Source: Wolfiporia cocos (taxonomy: Eukaryota > Basidiomycota > Agaricomycetes > Polyporales > Phaeolaceae). Taken from it: a stretch of DNA of 64,000 bases. The position numbers were made by a program, and so were the translations under genes. The notes beneath the pieces are model-generated. The model had not been told where the DNA came from. It did no database searches and worked only from the letters and a program-made list of their open reading frames with translations. How positions within the stretch are numbered: the stretch's first letter is position 1; each line of letters begins with the position of its first letter. Location of the stretch: NCBI GenBank assembly GCA_029448655.1, contig JACCLO010000005.1, positions 372,001 through 436,000 of the forward strand, read 5' to 3'. Of this stretch, positions 11,858-23,900 are shown in pieces.

Positions 11858-14800
11858 CTACGGGGAGATAGCAATTCTCTCGTGCATGAAGTAAGTCAGC
11901 ACCTGCGTCAGATCCACCGTCTTCTCCTCCAGAACCGCATCGCTCTTTGCGATGAGTGGCTTCGCTTTCTCCACTAGCGCCTGTAAGTCGTGCGCCAGCT
12001 CTCCCGTCATTCCCCGCCGCATCCGCTCCGCCATCGACATGGATATTCCCGACTGCCGTCGAACCGAGCGCTTCAGCGACTCGCCTGGCAGCCCGTCCGC
12101 CCCCGTCTCCTCGATCTCTATATCGCTCGACTTTGCATCGAACTCTGGCTTGGACAACCACATTGCGAGCTGGGTGGTGGCATAGACTAGCACGCCTTCC
12201 AAGCTGCGTCGCGTCACCTTCACGCTATCGCGCACGTCTAAGGCTTTGCCTGTCCCTGATACTGGTATGAGCGCTTGCGTGGGCGGGCGATCCACAAGGT
12301 GTCGCAGAACATCCAATGAACAGTTCCCCAGCTCAAGCAGTGTGCCCATAGAAGTAAGTTCCCCAAGAACCACTTTCGAATGCTACGAGGGTTACTGTCA
12401 GAACGTGTCGCGAAGAAAATGTGCAACTTACGGGTACGACAACTGCCTCGCTTAACGGCCAATCTTCATGCTCCCCGATTAACACGACCTCTGCCCTACT
12501 GATGCTGGTCAACGTAGACAGGATGGATCCTGACAGTCGGAACAGCCGATGGACGAGCTTTGCCAGGAATGGTCGCTGCATTGGGTTGATCACCTCCGCG
12601 GGAGAGTTCACAGATGCCTTGCCGCTCTCCGCCTCGAACTCCGACTTCTCCTCTGCAGTGATCGGCTCAAGGAGACTTGCCAAATGGTTGGGATGCGTGA
12701 GCGCATAGTTCAGCTGCTGAAGGAGCATCAACGCGTCCGCCGTGAAGAATTGAAGGACCCGCTTGACCGCCTCATTCGTCCCGCTGCTGGATACATTTGC
12801 CGCCATCGCGGAGAACAAGTTGACGGTCTGCTCCATCTCCTCGAGAAGCGCGAGACTGAATGGATCACCGATTGTCCACGACAACGCCCGATTGATCTGA
12901 TCACCATACAGCTGGAGCAAACCGCTTGCTTCCTCATCAAGGTAATGCCCGTGGCGGCCGAGAGCTGTGATGACTCCCGCTAAGATCGCAAGCATCGAGC
13001 AATATGCAGAGTGAGCAGGACTCCGCTCTCCTGGCAGTTCTGGTAGTACGGTGTCGATCATACCAGCCTTCGCAGCCTGGCTGATGGCATTCTCGCCGTA
13101 CGCTGCGAGGATTCCCTCACTGGCAAGTCTTTCTGCAGATGAAGGAATGCAGGCCAGCGCCATATGGAAGGTCAGAACGTGGGGAGTGTATAAAGGATGT
13201 TTGCGAGCCCGAAGCAAGGATAGGTCTGCGAGCCCTACAATGTCCATTCGACTCAAGAGATGGAGGCTTGCTCGAATGACGCCCGTCTCTTGACAACGCG
13301 TTAGCCAGAATGTGGCTGAGGTGTTGAGATCTAGTCGGGTACAATGTTCAAAGACAGCGACGAGTAGTTCCATGTCCTGGTCCAACTCCACATCCAAGCT
13401 GAGAGATGCGGAGTCAAACGTAATGCGAAGGCTGTCGATGACGAACAGGAGAGTCACATCGAGCAAAGAGGCGATAGACAACCGCTGTGCGGACTTCATC
13501 GTTCCTCGTCGAGCCAAGCTTCTGCTATGCCGAGCACAAAAGTAGACGACTTGGAGTAGCGGTCGATGGAAAGGAACTGTGACTTGACCCAGAAGAGACT
13601 GCGCTGGAGATTGTGAGGTATTCAGAATGATTCCGTGTACGTTCTCAATCAAGGTCATGAAGTGTCTCAGTTCTTCCCCCTCATCTGATGCCGAGAACCA
13701 GGCAGCTTCCAACAATGCCAGTAATAGAGATAGTCTTGCGCAGTGGATGGCCGACATCATTTCTCCAGATCGCTTTTCCGTGGAGAGGTGGCCAGAAATT
13801 GTAGCTGCTAGCGACAGCAGGGTTGTCCGCATTAATCGGTTCCCACGTAGGTATGGGACGACCTGAAGTAGAAGATACTGCCATGATTCTGTCAATCTCG
13901 TTTGGGCCTGCGCGAGAGACAAGTTCAGGTTCACGGAGGTCAATTTCGTATGTGCGTCAATTGCCCGCATTGCAGGATCGTAGGCAAACTCTTGCAGGCG
14001 AACATGCAGAAGATCAGTGGAGAACGCGTATGAGTCTCCGTATTCACGTTCATCGACTGGATCATGTACTCGCAGGTGCTCCAAAACGAATGTGGGAAAT
14101 TCGTGCTTGACTTGTTCAGCAAGTTGGTCGTACAGAGAAGGATCATACACGCTGACTGCGGCCTCTTGAATCAGATCCGATAATTGATCCTCTGACGTAA
14201 AGATTCCTTCGATGGCGGTGTAACTCGGGGGTTTCTCCGTGGGAGCGGAATTGCCTTGCGATTGCGACTGTATTTTGATGTCGAGAGCCAAGATATGCAC
14301 GGCATGCGATTTCACCGCAGTGCGATATGCATATGCCGACACCGCCTGATGAAAGTTGGATCGTTGCACCCCATCGACATCCACATAATCTGTGGTCTCG
14401 TAGTCCGGCGCTGGCGGAAGCTCGTCACCGAGGATGGACGCTAGCTCTTCGAAGAGAGACGACTTTGTGCGGATCGACTCCAGGTATTCCTTATGCTCGT
14501 AGAAATGCTGCCAGACAGTATCCAGGAACCGCAGTACGGATGCCAGCAGTTGCGGATTCGAGTCTTTCAACTCATCCCATTGTTGCAGCATGTCGCACGC
14601 TACAGTAACTGCAGTCGTGGTCCCAGAAGATGATTCGTCCTGTGCCCTCTCCTTGCCCTTTGCAGAAGTCATGGGACTCGGCGCACGCAGTTGCCCTGTT
14701 ACGAACAGCCTTGCCAGCGCAGGTTCCTTGTCAACAGCCAGCGTGATGAAGTTCCATACTGCGCTTCGCAAGAGCGGCTTATTGTACGGATGCTGTACGA

Positions 14801-17800
14801 TGCGCACCAAAGACATGACGATGGCCTCGGGATCCGTCAGATGACCAATGATGGTCGGTGATCCGCGAGTAGCTGCGAGCGAAGAGCACAGCGCGGATAA
14901 AACCCGCGTGGCCTCAGTGGGAATGGTCTGACCCATTTTCGAGTCCGTAGCGTACGCCGCCAAAGCATCAACAGGGTCTACTTTCGATGGACCCCCATCG
15001 AAAGACGCGATGCTGCTGCCCACCTTTGCGCATAGAGCCTGCTCAAGGAGGCAGGGCTCCACCGATGGCATCAGGTCCGCCTTATAACTGAGGAGCAGAC
15101 GAATCAGGCCTAGGTGAGACTCCGTGAGATAGATCAGACACCTCGCATCGCTATGTCGGCGGGTCTTAAACAGCATATCCAGGACGGCACCTGCAGTGAT
15201 GACAGAAGACACGAGGGGCGTAATGGTGGACGTGGTCGCCTGTGATAGGAAGGCATCGGCAATCGCGCGGCTGAGCTCAGCGAATGGAACATTCTGCAGA
15301 CCAGGGTAGGAGTGCTGAAGCACGATCGTGTAGAAAGTTGAGATTCGCTTGCCAATCTCGAGACGATCGCTCATCTGGGCATATTTCCAGTTCATGTGCT
15401 CCACCCAGATCTCGGAATGGACAAATCGCACAGCCCGCAGTAAGACCTCCTCTTTGATCTTCTGCAGGCTCGGCCGGTACTGCAAGACGGACACGACCGT
15501 CCCCGAGGCCTCTTCGAACAGCCGCTGGACTAGATGCAGTAGCGCTAGTGTCATCGTATAATTGCCTGTGAGACGCTCTGCAGCAAGCACAGAGGAGGTG
15601 ACCCCGATGCTCCTTTCGGATCCGAAGAGGGATGAGCTGGAGCGAACGTACAACCATACGCGGTCGGAATAGTTTGGAAGCGCAAGCAGAGCAGTGAGCA
15701 CGCCCATAGCGGAAGTGATTAGCGCTGTCTTTGGTGCGACCCTGCCATGCACGGTTGACCTTGATAGTGCCTCCTCCAGAATCATCATTGTAAGCTCTAC
15801 CAGGTCCGGCGGGTCTACTCCTGCCAACGTATGCGCGACAACCGCCTCACCCTGCTCCAGATCGCCCAGGAGGCGTTCGGCCAAGTACGCATCGTCCTGC
15901 ACCACGCTGCATATTAGGTCGAGAATGTCTATCACGACTGTCTCGTCGTCGCCCTCGTGGTTCTCCACGCCAATATCTGCCAGCTGTAAAGAAAGCACTT
16001 GTTGGCCGCCCCGTGGCGCAAACGATGCGTCCCGGTACGAACTGCCATTCCCTGAGTAACGACGCCGGCGGTTGACGTAATCGGTAAGGAACTCGAGCAT
16101 CAACTTCCAGCCGGAGTGCTCGTGCTGCCACGCGACGACGACGAGGTCGCTGCCGTCACCGCTGAGTAGACGGCCAACCGACTTGGCTGGCAGTGTTGAC
16201 CCGCCAGGAAGCTTCACTGGGCGCATGCTAATGTATATGAACCCGGCTGTGGACGAGGTAGCTGACCGCTCCGGCATCTTTTCATAGAGGGCATGCGCGC
16301 CGGTACATGCGCTTGCGGGAATGACCTGGGTGTACGTGGGTAGCTTGGAGAGGTATTGGTAAACGTGCTGTCCGCATACTCTACGGCCTTCCTCTGGCGT
16401 ATCAGCAATGTTCGTGTGGCTGGTTGCCGACAATGGATCCGAGCCCATGAAGCCGGTGGCAGTTAATGATCGTAATAGCCGAGTGAGCGGCCGGAACTGT
16501 ACTGGGAAGCGCGTTCGAGCGACGTCGAGGATGGCACGGCGGGCGTGGCCTTCAGCATAGTCTGACTCCCAAAATTGTTGGCAAATGGCCGAGATGGAAG
16601 AAACCTCGCTGCGCCCATAGTACGCAATCCATACTTCGACAAGCGCATCGTAATCAGGGATGAGCTCCACAGGGCATAGTTCGACAATAGCATTGAGCAG
16701 GCCTGTGAAAAGAGAATGAGTCAAGGTCATCAATGTGGCAGAAATGCACACCTTTCACCACCGAGCGGTATGCCACAGCATTGGGGTCTGTGATTGACGA
16801 GGCTGTCTTCCACGCAGCAGCAGTCACAAAGACTGGAGAGCTGGTGAGCAGCGAATGTAGTAGGTTGAAGAGCCCGGCATCCGGATTTAAACATGTCCTC
16901 GCCATGAGCAATTGTATCGGCTCTCTTTCTTTCGTGTATGATCTGCTGGGTTGAGGTAGAATGATCTCGAAGAATTCGGTATACCGTTTAGGCTTCTCTT
17001 GCAATTGTATAGCGGCATGAGCGAGGCGCAATAGCACGTACGCCCATGCAATGAACGTGATCACATAGTGACTCTCAGTGTGCGATAGGACGAGCTCGTG
17101 TATGCGTATGAGGGACTCTGGAGACGCCCAGTAATAGTGCTTTTGTTCTCCATTTGGCTCCTCAACGAGGTCGACCTTCCCGTCCGCCAGGTGCTCTAGT
17201 TCAAGTACTTCGAGCATCACCAGAATCCACAGAGAGGCCATATCGCGCAGCAGCTGTACGCTTTCCTCGTCAAGTAGTAGTGTAGAGTTTTGCTGCTTCA
17301 TGCCGAGTGCTGTCTCGTACGCGGTCTTGTAGATGTGTTCAACTGTCGGGCCGTCACACGCCGCACTGTTCCACATCGTCCAAAATAGGACTTCGAGGAT
17401 GACAAGTTGCTCGCGAGCATTCTGCCGCGCCCACGGGGCCGCCAAATGTGGGTCGGTGCCGGCACGCGGGGGAAGCTTCGCCTGCGCCTTGTTCACATAC
17501 TCTTTGAGCAGTTTATCTGCGAAGCTGTTTCCATCGTCGAGGACTTCCGGAAGAATGTCAGCTGCAACTGCGCTGAGTGGGTCCTCCGTGTTCATGTCCG
17601 CGCGGAAAAGGGGTATTAACGTGCGCAAGAGGTTGAGCCGCTCGGAGTAGTAGAAGGGCGTAATTGCGTCGAGCAGTTCGTTGACGATATCGGATTCCTC
17701 GCCTTTTCCGGTACTTACCGGAAAGCCTTCATTGGACATGAAGGAGCGCAGGAGAACCAAGGCGGCAACTTCGCTGATCTCGAAGTGTTTGCTGATGGCA

Positions 17801-18109
17801 AAGATGAACGTCTTGTCCGCGGGCTCGACGCGCAAGACGACACCGTCACGTAGGGTCACCGAGCCCGACTCGATCTTTTTCCTTCCCGCGTCAGATGGCG
17901 CACCGAATGGAGCCTCGACATTCTTGAGCTGTGGGATCCGCGGATTGAGGTATTCTGTGATCTGTTCTGGTGTCGTGCCCCCGGAGCGGCCACAAAGAAG
18001 GGAGTAAAGATGTTGGTTGGTTCTGTGGTGGCCTCAGCATGATAAGCAGAGAGTATTGTTGGACTCACATATCAATCAAGTTGGAACGTTTTGAAGATTC
18101 GCCAGACAT
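11858..18109 (-). CDS. NUP192: Inner-ring scaffold nucleoporin Nup192/NUP205
   Basis: Exons 18109-18069, 18022-16752, 16702-12432 and 12382-11858 encode 2035 residues, the size expected for this family. The start MSGESSKRSNLIDINQHLYSL runs into the typical N-terminal block (YLNPRIPQLKN, IESGSVTLRDG, ADKTFIFAISKHFEISEVAA). The long helical body has no transmembrane segment, and the C-terminal helices end near position 11858. Family members form the inner ring of the nuclear pore with Nic96/Nup93. Intron 3 uses the acceptor at 12383 because only that one keeps phase. The gene shares a 114-bp divergent promoter with the uL13m gene. Confidence 0.93.
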
Positions 18110-18223
18110 GCTGGTCGACGGTAAGGAGAGCGCGTCAAGGTTCGTCGCGTTCAGCTGTGGCGTAAGCGCTTAATTATTGACCTTCACCCTTCGTCTGGCT
18201 TGCCGCGAGCCACTCTCAGCAAA
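18110..18223. promoter_or_regulatory. Compact bidirectional promoter, NUP192 / MRPL23
   Basis: Only 114 bases separate the two start codons of divergent genes, so promoter elements must be shared or overlapping. No TATA box stands out. Confidence 0.5.
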
Positions 18224-18869
18224 ATGTCTCAAGCCATCGGAAATGTGTGTTTTCTTACTTTTGTATTGTGAAACATCCTTGAACTGTGTCGACAGACTGC
18301 CTTGGCTTATGCGCGGGTTTGGCACCATGTCGACGCCTCCGACCGCATTCTCGGAAAGCTCGCGGAGCGCATTGCAATCGTCCTCATGGGCAAGCACAAG
18401 CCCATTTTTGACCCGTCTTGTATGTGTTCAGTCAGTGTATTAGCTGTGCCGCTAACGTCGCTCCGGCTACAATGCCGACTCTACGGCTATGCACAGCTGA
18501 TTGCGGAGATTATGTCGTCGTAACAAACGCGCGAAAGGTCAAAGTAACGGGAAAGAAGGCTCAGCAGATCGTCTACCGATCCCACACGATGTACCCCGGT
18601 GGCTTGAAGGAGATCCAGTACAAGGATATGATGCAGAGGAAACCCGACGAGGTCTGTCCTCATTCGCAACCCTTGTAACGTGGGACTCAACCCCTCGCTA
18701 AACATTTTACACGTAGATTATTCGTAAAGCCGTGTCGGGAATGTTGCCAAAGAACAAGCTACGCGATCGCAGACTGGACAGGTTGCGTATCTTTGCAGAT
18801 GAGGATATGGGTGTGTTCCAGCACAACATCCTGAAGCGCTGGGAAGACGGCACCTTGGAGCGGCGGTAG
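18224..18869 (+). CDS. MRPL23: Mitochondrial large-subunit ribosomal protein uL13m
   Basis: Exons 18224-18244, 18296-18419, 18497-18651 and 18717-18869 give 150 residues, close to yeast Mrpl23. Typical uL13 signatures are [62 protein letters not shown] and [11 protein letters not shown]. It binds 23S-type rRNA in the mitoribosome. The mitochondrial form is chosen over cytosolic uL13 because the sequence follows the bacterial-like pattern ([20 protein letters not shown]). The N-terminal exon is only 21 nt. The gap 18870-19060 shows no gene. Confidence 0.93.
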
Positions 18870-19060
18870 CTTCCTTGTGTACTTCAAGTCGATCCTCCTA
18901 TGTATTGCGCACACTAGGCAGCCTTTTCTTGCTCTTGAATCGGCGACCTGCATGACAGTATTTCCTGCACAGATGGTTCCACAGGCGGTATGTGTAGCAT
19001 ATAACCCAGGAACAAGTACATGATTGCAAACTGGGTATCGCGTAATCAAACACCGAGACA

Positions 19061-20268
19061 CTACGTAGACGGCACAAAGTCTTCGTCCTCCGAGTTGTCT
19101 TCTATGAAAACCATGTCATTATGTGGTACTGCCCTGGCGCTGGATCTTTTTGACCCCCTGGGTCTTTCTTCTTGACTGTCTGAACCCTCCTCGCGCTTGA
19201 CATCGTCACCACCACCACCCTCTTCCTCTTCCTCCTCCTCCTCCTCGTCCTCCTCGTCCTCGTCCTCCTCCACCTCCTCGTCCTCCTCGTCCTCCTCGTC
19301 CTCGTCCTCGTCCTTGTCCTCCTCCTCTTCCTTGGGGTCGATCTCGACCTCAGAAGAAAGTATTTGTCTGATGTGCTCTTGCATGAGCATGCCTAAGCAT
19401 CAATTAGTGTTTATGAAGACACAGACATCGCAGAAGCTAGCCAGAGCAATCGTACCAATTGCCACGAGTGCAGAGCCATCAAAAATCTTGTGCATGTCCG
19501 TGTTCTGTCGCTTCGGTGTTCCTCGCGATCTCCGCGGTATAGACGCAAAGTCTTCGCCCTCCTCGTCCCATTCATTCTCTGACGGTCTGGCTTCGTCGTC
19601 GTCGGCATCGCTACCGGAATTTTCGTCTTCATCCCTCTCCTTTCGTCGCTTCCTCCGCTTCTTTTGAGGAGCAGGTGTAGGTCTGACACTCAACCGCCCC
19701 ATCGCAGTGTAGTAATTACTCGCAAAATGATGTAAGCATTTGAGCAGATCCTAAACGTGAGGTTTGAGAGATCCATTGCCGAAATACCATAGTATATACT
19801 CACTGAAGATGGGTTGGGGAGCTCGCTCCACGATGCATCGTCTACTTCAGCAAGCAGAGCACTTCCGTCAAGAAAACTGTAGTCCGCAAGAAATCGTTTT
19901 CGTTTGCGTGCTTTCCTTCCCTTCACCTCGCTTTCAGGAACATCCCGCTGCTTGCCCTTTCCTTTCCCCATGTATCCACTAGACGAGATCGACCCGCCTT
20001 TCCCACCATATTCATCATCATCGTCAGCCAAATCAACACGGTCTCCCCTCCCTCCTTGCTCCGAGGGCGGTCTGGCATACCGCACCTTCACATTTCCGCG
20101 CCCGCCAGCATCCGTCGCGATCCAGCGCCCGCGGGAGTCGCACACGGCGTACGAGCCTTTGCTCGCACCAAGGCTACGACTGACCTCAGTGCTGTTCACG
20201 CGTGAGCCATCGGGATGCAATCGCAGCGCAGTCAGATCGTGTACTGTGCTTCGATTGCGAGACGCCAT
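19061..20268 (-). CDS. Unrecognised acidic protein with E/D tract
   Basis: Exons 20268-19804, 19750-19456 and 19392-19061 give 363 residues. All splices keep phase and join sensible segments: DASWSELPNPSS to DLLKCLHHFASNYYT, and MHKIFDGSALVAIG to MLMQEHIRQIL. The N-terminus is MASRNRSTVHDLTAL. Basic clusters (GRKARKRKRF, APQKKRRKRRKERDED) suggest nuclear localisation. The final third contains about 40 nearly uninterrupted Glu/Asp residues encoded by a degenerate CTC/GTC triplet repeat on the plus strand (19215-19330). The helical DLLK..HHFAS and DGSAL.AIG elements look like a conserved core, perhaps of a chromatin or Pol I-linked factor, but I cannot name the family. The length of the acidic tract may be unstable. 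Confidence 0.75.
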
Positions 20269-20902
20269 TTTCTATCGGCAACCTCAGACTGTAGACACCG
20301 CAGGCCTCAGGAGTCCTGGTCAGACGGTCGAGAACCAGTCAACTTCGCCTAAGACAGGAAGCACCCAAGACTTTGAGAGCCAAAACAGTAAAGTCCGCTC
20401 ATATAGCGACCTGCGGTGATGGTCAAATCGCAACCGTTGGCGCTAACGCTGAGCGATTCCAAGCAAGCGAGGAATATCAGTTTCATGTTCGGTAGAGACC
20501 AAATACTCCGTCGGCCCACTTTCTGACGCAACCTGGTGCCCTCGAGCGGGATACGACTTTGTCGGTCGATATATGCGCCAAGGGACCGGAGTCGGCGCGT
20601 TGACCAAGTCACCACCGACTTTGCGTCACGACCTCGTTTGAACCCACGAGCGTCAGCAGCGGCCTGCCCGTTCCCCGCCAGTCTCGCCACTCTCTCTGCC
20701 TTTCTCCACCATCTCCTGTTACATTCTTGATTTCATATCGACTCCGCACTCTCCTTTTTTGCTTTTGTTTCTGTTTAAAGTACCGGCGATTATCAGCCTG
20801 ACAAGGGGCAGTATCCTGACCTGAAACCCGGCCCGTACCGCCTCGATACCCACACCCACAGCTGCTCGTCTTGCTTTGTAATTGCATTGTCTCTCGTGGA
20901 TT
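20269..20902. promoter_or_regulatory. Divergent upstream region, 634 bp
   Basis: This separates the acidic protein gene and the SH3-SAM-PH-CH gene, which are transcribed away from each other. The right part carries pyrimidine-rich tracts (ctctctgcctttctcc near 20692, tttttgcttttgtttctg near 20756) common before basidiomycete start sites. No reading frame here is convincing. Confidence 0.4.
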
Positions 20903-23900
20903 ATGCCTGTGGAGTACGTCTACGTTGTTCACGAATTCACTCCGGAGAATCCGGACGAGGTTGCGCTCAGGCCGGGTGAGCGGATCGAGGTCGTTGAGAA
21001 GGATGATCTGTACGGCGACGGCTGGTGGCAGGTGAGTAGTGTTTCGCGACTACGTTCGCGTATTCTCGAGGACGTATCTATTGGGATACAACAGAAGGAT
21101 ATCGATATCTGTGCAATGCCGCTACCATGCGGCTCTCGCAGCATATAGTGGCCGCTTAACGCGTCTGTACGGGCTGCATTGCACTGCCCATCTATCTGCA
21201 GTCTGATGTTCCTGTATATTGTTAACACCATCTATTCTTCTTTCCAGGGCCGCAATGCCGCCGGCCAGGTTGGCCTCTTCCCTCAATCCTACACCTCCCC
21301 ACATCCACCCGCTACCCTCACTGCCTCCGGGAGCAACAATGCCTCGTCAGCTTCCTCGACGGTTGAGGGCGCCCCACCTAACAACGACATTCTATCTGCT
21401 TCCGGACGTGCAGACCTAGTCCTTAGTCGCAGTACAGAAGACATGTCTGCTAGTGTCTACGGATCCAGCGTCAGTGAGAACGGCGTAATGCGCGCGACCA
21501 TGACGGACGTGCAGCAGGCGATCGAGCAACTCGGGCGCGGCGGCGATGACGGTACGCGTAGCTTCAGCTTCGCGAGCACGCGTTCACGGTCCACAGACCA
21601 TTCCGAGTCGGAGGTGGGCGACACCGACAGGGACGAAGACGACGGGAACGGCGGGTTCGGGTGGTCCAAGGGCGCGCGGACGAAACTGGCGATGCGGGCA
21701 CAGCAGGCGAACGAAGAGCGGGAGGCGCGCGAGCGGTCTGCGCGAACGAGCGTTGGCCCGTCGACGCCAATGCGGATCGTCGCGCCGCCGATCGACGTCG
21801 AGATGAGCGACGAGAGCGAGGACGAAAGCGAGGACGAGCACGCGCGCGCGCATCCACGGATCCCCGAGGCGGATGAGGAGGAATTCAACCCCCCACCGAC
21901 CGCACCATTGCCGACGAAGCGCTTCTCCCCTGCGCATTCGCGCAGCGCGACGATCGATCTCGCAATGCCTGTGATCACCGTGACGGAGCAGAGTCAGGGC
22001 ACTGGCCAGAGCCTGCGCACGAGGCGATCGAGAGACAGCGCTACGAACATCATCCCCTCGGAGGAGTTTATTGTGCCTTCCCCGGGCAGGGACGAAACCG
22101 AACTGCCCACAGCACGGGCGGAGCGCGAGACCTTCTCTGCAGAGCAGCCCTCAACGAGTACATCAGTTGGCGAGGACAAGCGTTCCACACCGTCTATGCA
22201 CGTAAGCGAGGCATCACCAGCAGGCGAGGCGGACATCACGTCTCCCACATCGCCACCGATAGGTGGGGTGGCACTTATTGAGAAGACGACCTCGACTGCT
22301 TCGTCAACGCTGACAACTTCATCGGCATTCCTGTCCCCCACTGCCTCCGTATCGCCATCTGCATTCAGCTCACCAACTGCTTCTGCATCTGCGCTATCGA
22401 CGCCTCAGATCATCAGCCCCACGCCGACTCCGAGCACAGTGCGCGTCGCGGAGGCTGCAACAAATCAGCCACTATCCCCAACAATGTCGTCCGGGCTTCC
22501 CTCACCGTCCGCGTCGTCTTTCGTGGGTTCAATGAGCATGAGTTCCGCAGGCGCTGGCATGCGTCAGGCAATGACGCCTGCGACGACAATGTCTGCGAAG
22601 AGCTTGAGTAGCGCGGAGTCAGGCTCTGGCTCGGCCTCGGGGCAAGTGACGATTGAAGGCAAACGGCCTGATGGTCACCCGTCCGAGTGGACCGTCGAAC
22701 AGGTGGTGGAATGGTTGAGGTCGAAGAACTTTGACCAGGATGTCTGTGATAAGTTCATCGGTGCGTTGCTTATATTTAAGCTTCGTCATTTGATGATCAG
22801 TCTGCTGACTGTACTTCGTGTTGATGCCAATGATGAGCAGAACAGGAAATCACCGGTGACGTTCTACTCGAACTTGACGCAAATGTGCTCAAGACGGAGA
22901 TTGGTATTGCAGCGTTCGGAAAGCGCGCACGCATTGTGAATGCCATCGCTGAGCTGCGCCGTCCACCCTCGCTATTCGAGTCCCCTACGCACACACCCGC
23001 GCGTGTCACCACGCCGCGCTCGCAGACCGGCCAGTCACTGCAGTACTCCCATTCACACTCCGCTAGTATGCAGAGCAGTGGGGCCACACAATCATCGGCA
23101 TGGGGATATCCGAATCAGTACGCACCAAATCCCCAAGGATATTCTGGTAGCCCTGGCAGGGGCTCTGCAATGAGTGCGGAGAGCCCTCCGATGTCGGGAG
23201 ATATGGCGCTAAGAAATGGTTGGCCAGTACATGATGGCGAGTTCGCCAGTGACTTTGACAAGGAGAAGGCCATCGTCGGCCTTGGTCTTGGCCTTCAACC
23301 GTCGCCCCTAGTCAATGGCAAAGACCCGGTAAGAATCATTGCTTTGAATGTACACGGATATTGAGCTCAGCGGGTATCGTTGCAGAAACCGCGACCTGCC
23401 AACCTGGTCTTGTCTCCGAGTGATGGTGCTATTGGTGCTACTGCAATTGGACCTGATGCACCAAGCACCGGCGAGGACCGAGGGGCTATGAGTGAGGTTC
23501 GTATCATTGCATTTCAAACGAATTTCAAGACGTGCTCATATCTCCCCAGGGTGAAACAATGTCAACAGATTCCAAGTCGAAGAGCCGTCGTCTCTTCTGG
23601 CGCGGTGATGCGGCCTCTATCAAAGATAAATCATCTGGTCACGAGACAACTAGCCGGAACTCCAAGGACAAGGAGCCTGGCACACCCCAGTCCCTGCCTT
23701 CGGCGTCCACCGCGGTGTCAACGCCCGATTCCCCTTCAGAGCTGAAAGCAGAAGGTGCCGAGGATAGTGCAGTGGCAGTGACAAGGCGGGCTTCGAAGAA
23801 ACGGGATGGCGCGGACCCTCGCAAGGCATCGGACCGTCTGAGTCTATTCGGAGGTACCTTCACGGGGACGCTTGGGAAGAGCGCGAAGAGTCGGAAGCCG

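Noticed and set aside
19197..19667. Plus-strand poly-serine open frame
   Set aside because: It is the reverse complement of the acidic Glu/Asp tract of the spliced minus-strand gene.
21457..21978. Minus-strand 173-codon frame
   Set aside because: Antisense to the low-complexity S/E-rich part of the SH3-SAM-PH-CH gene; no conserved features.
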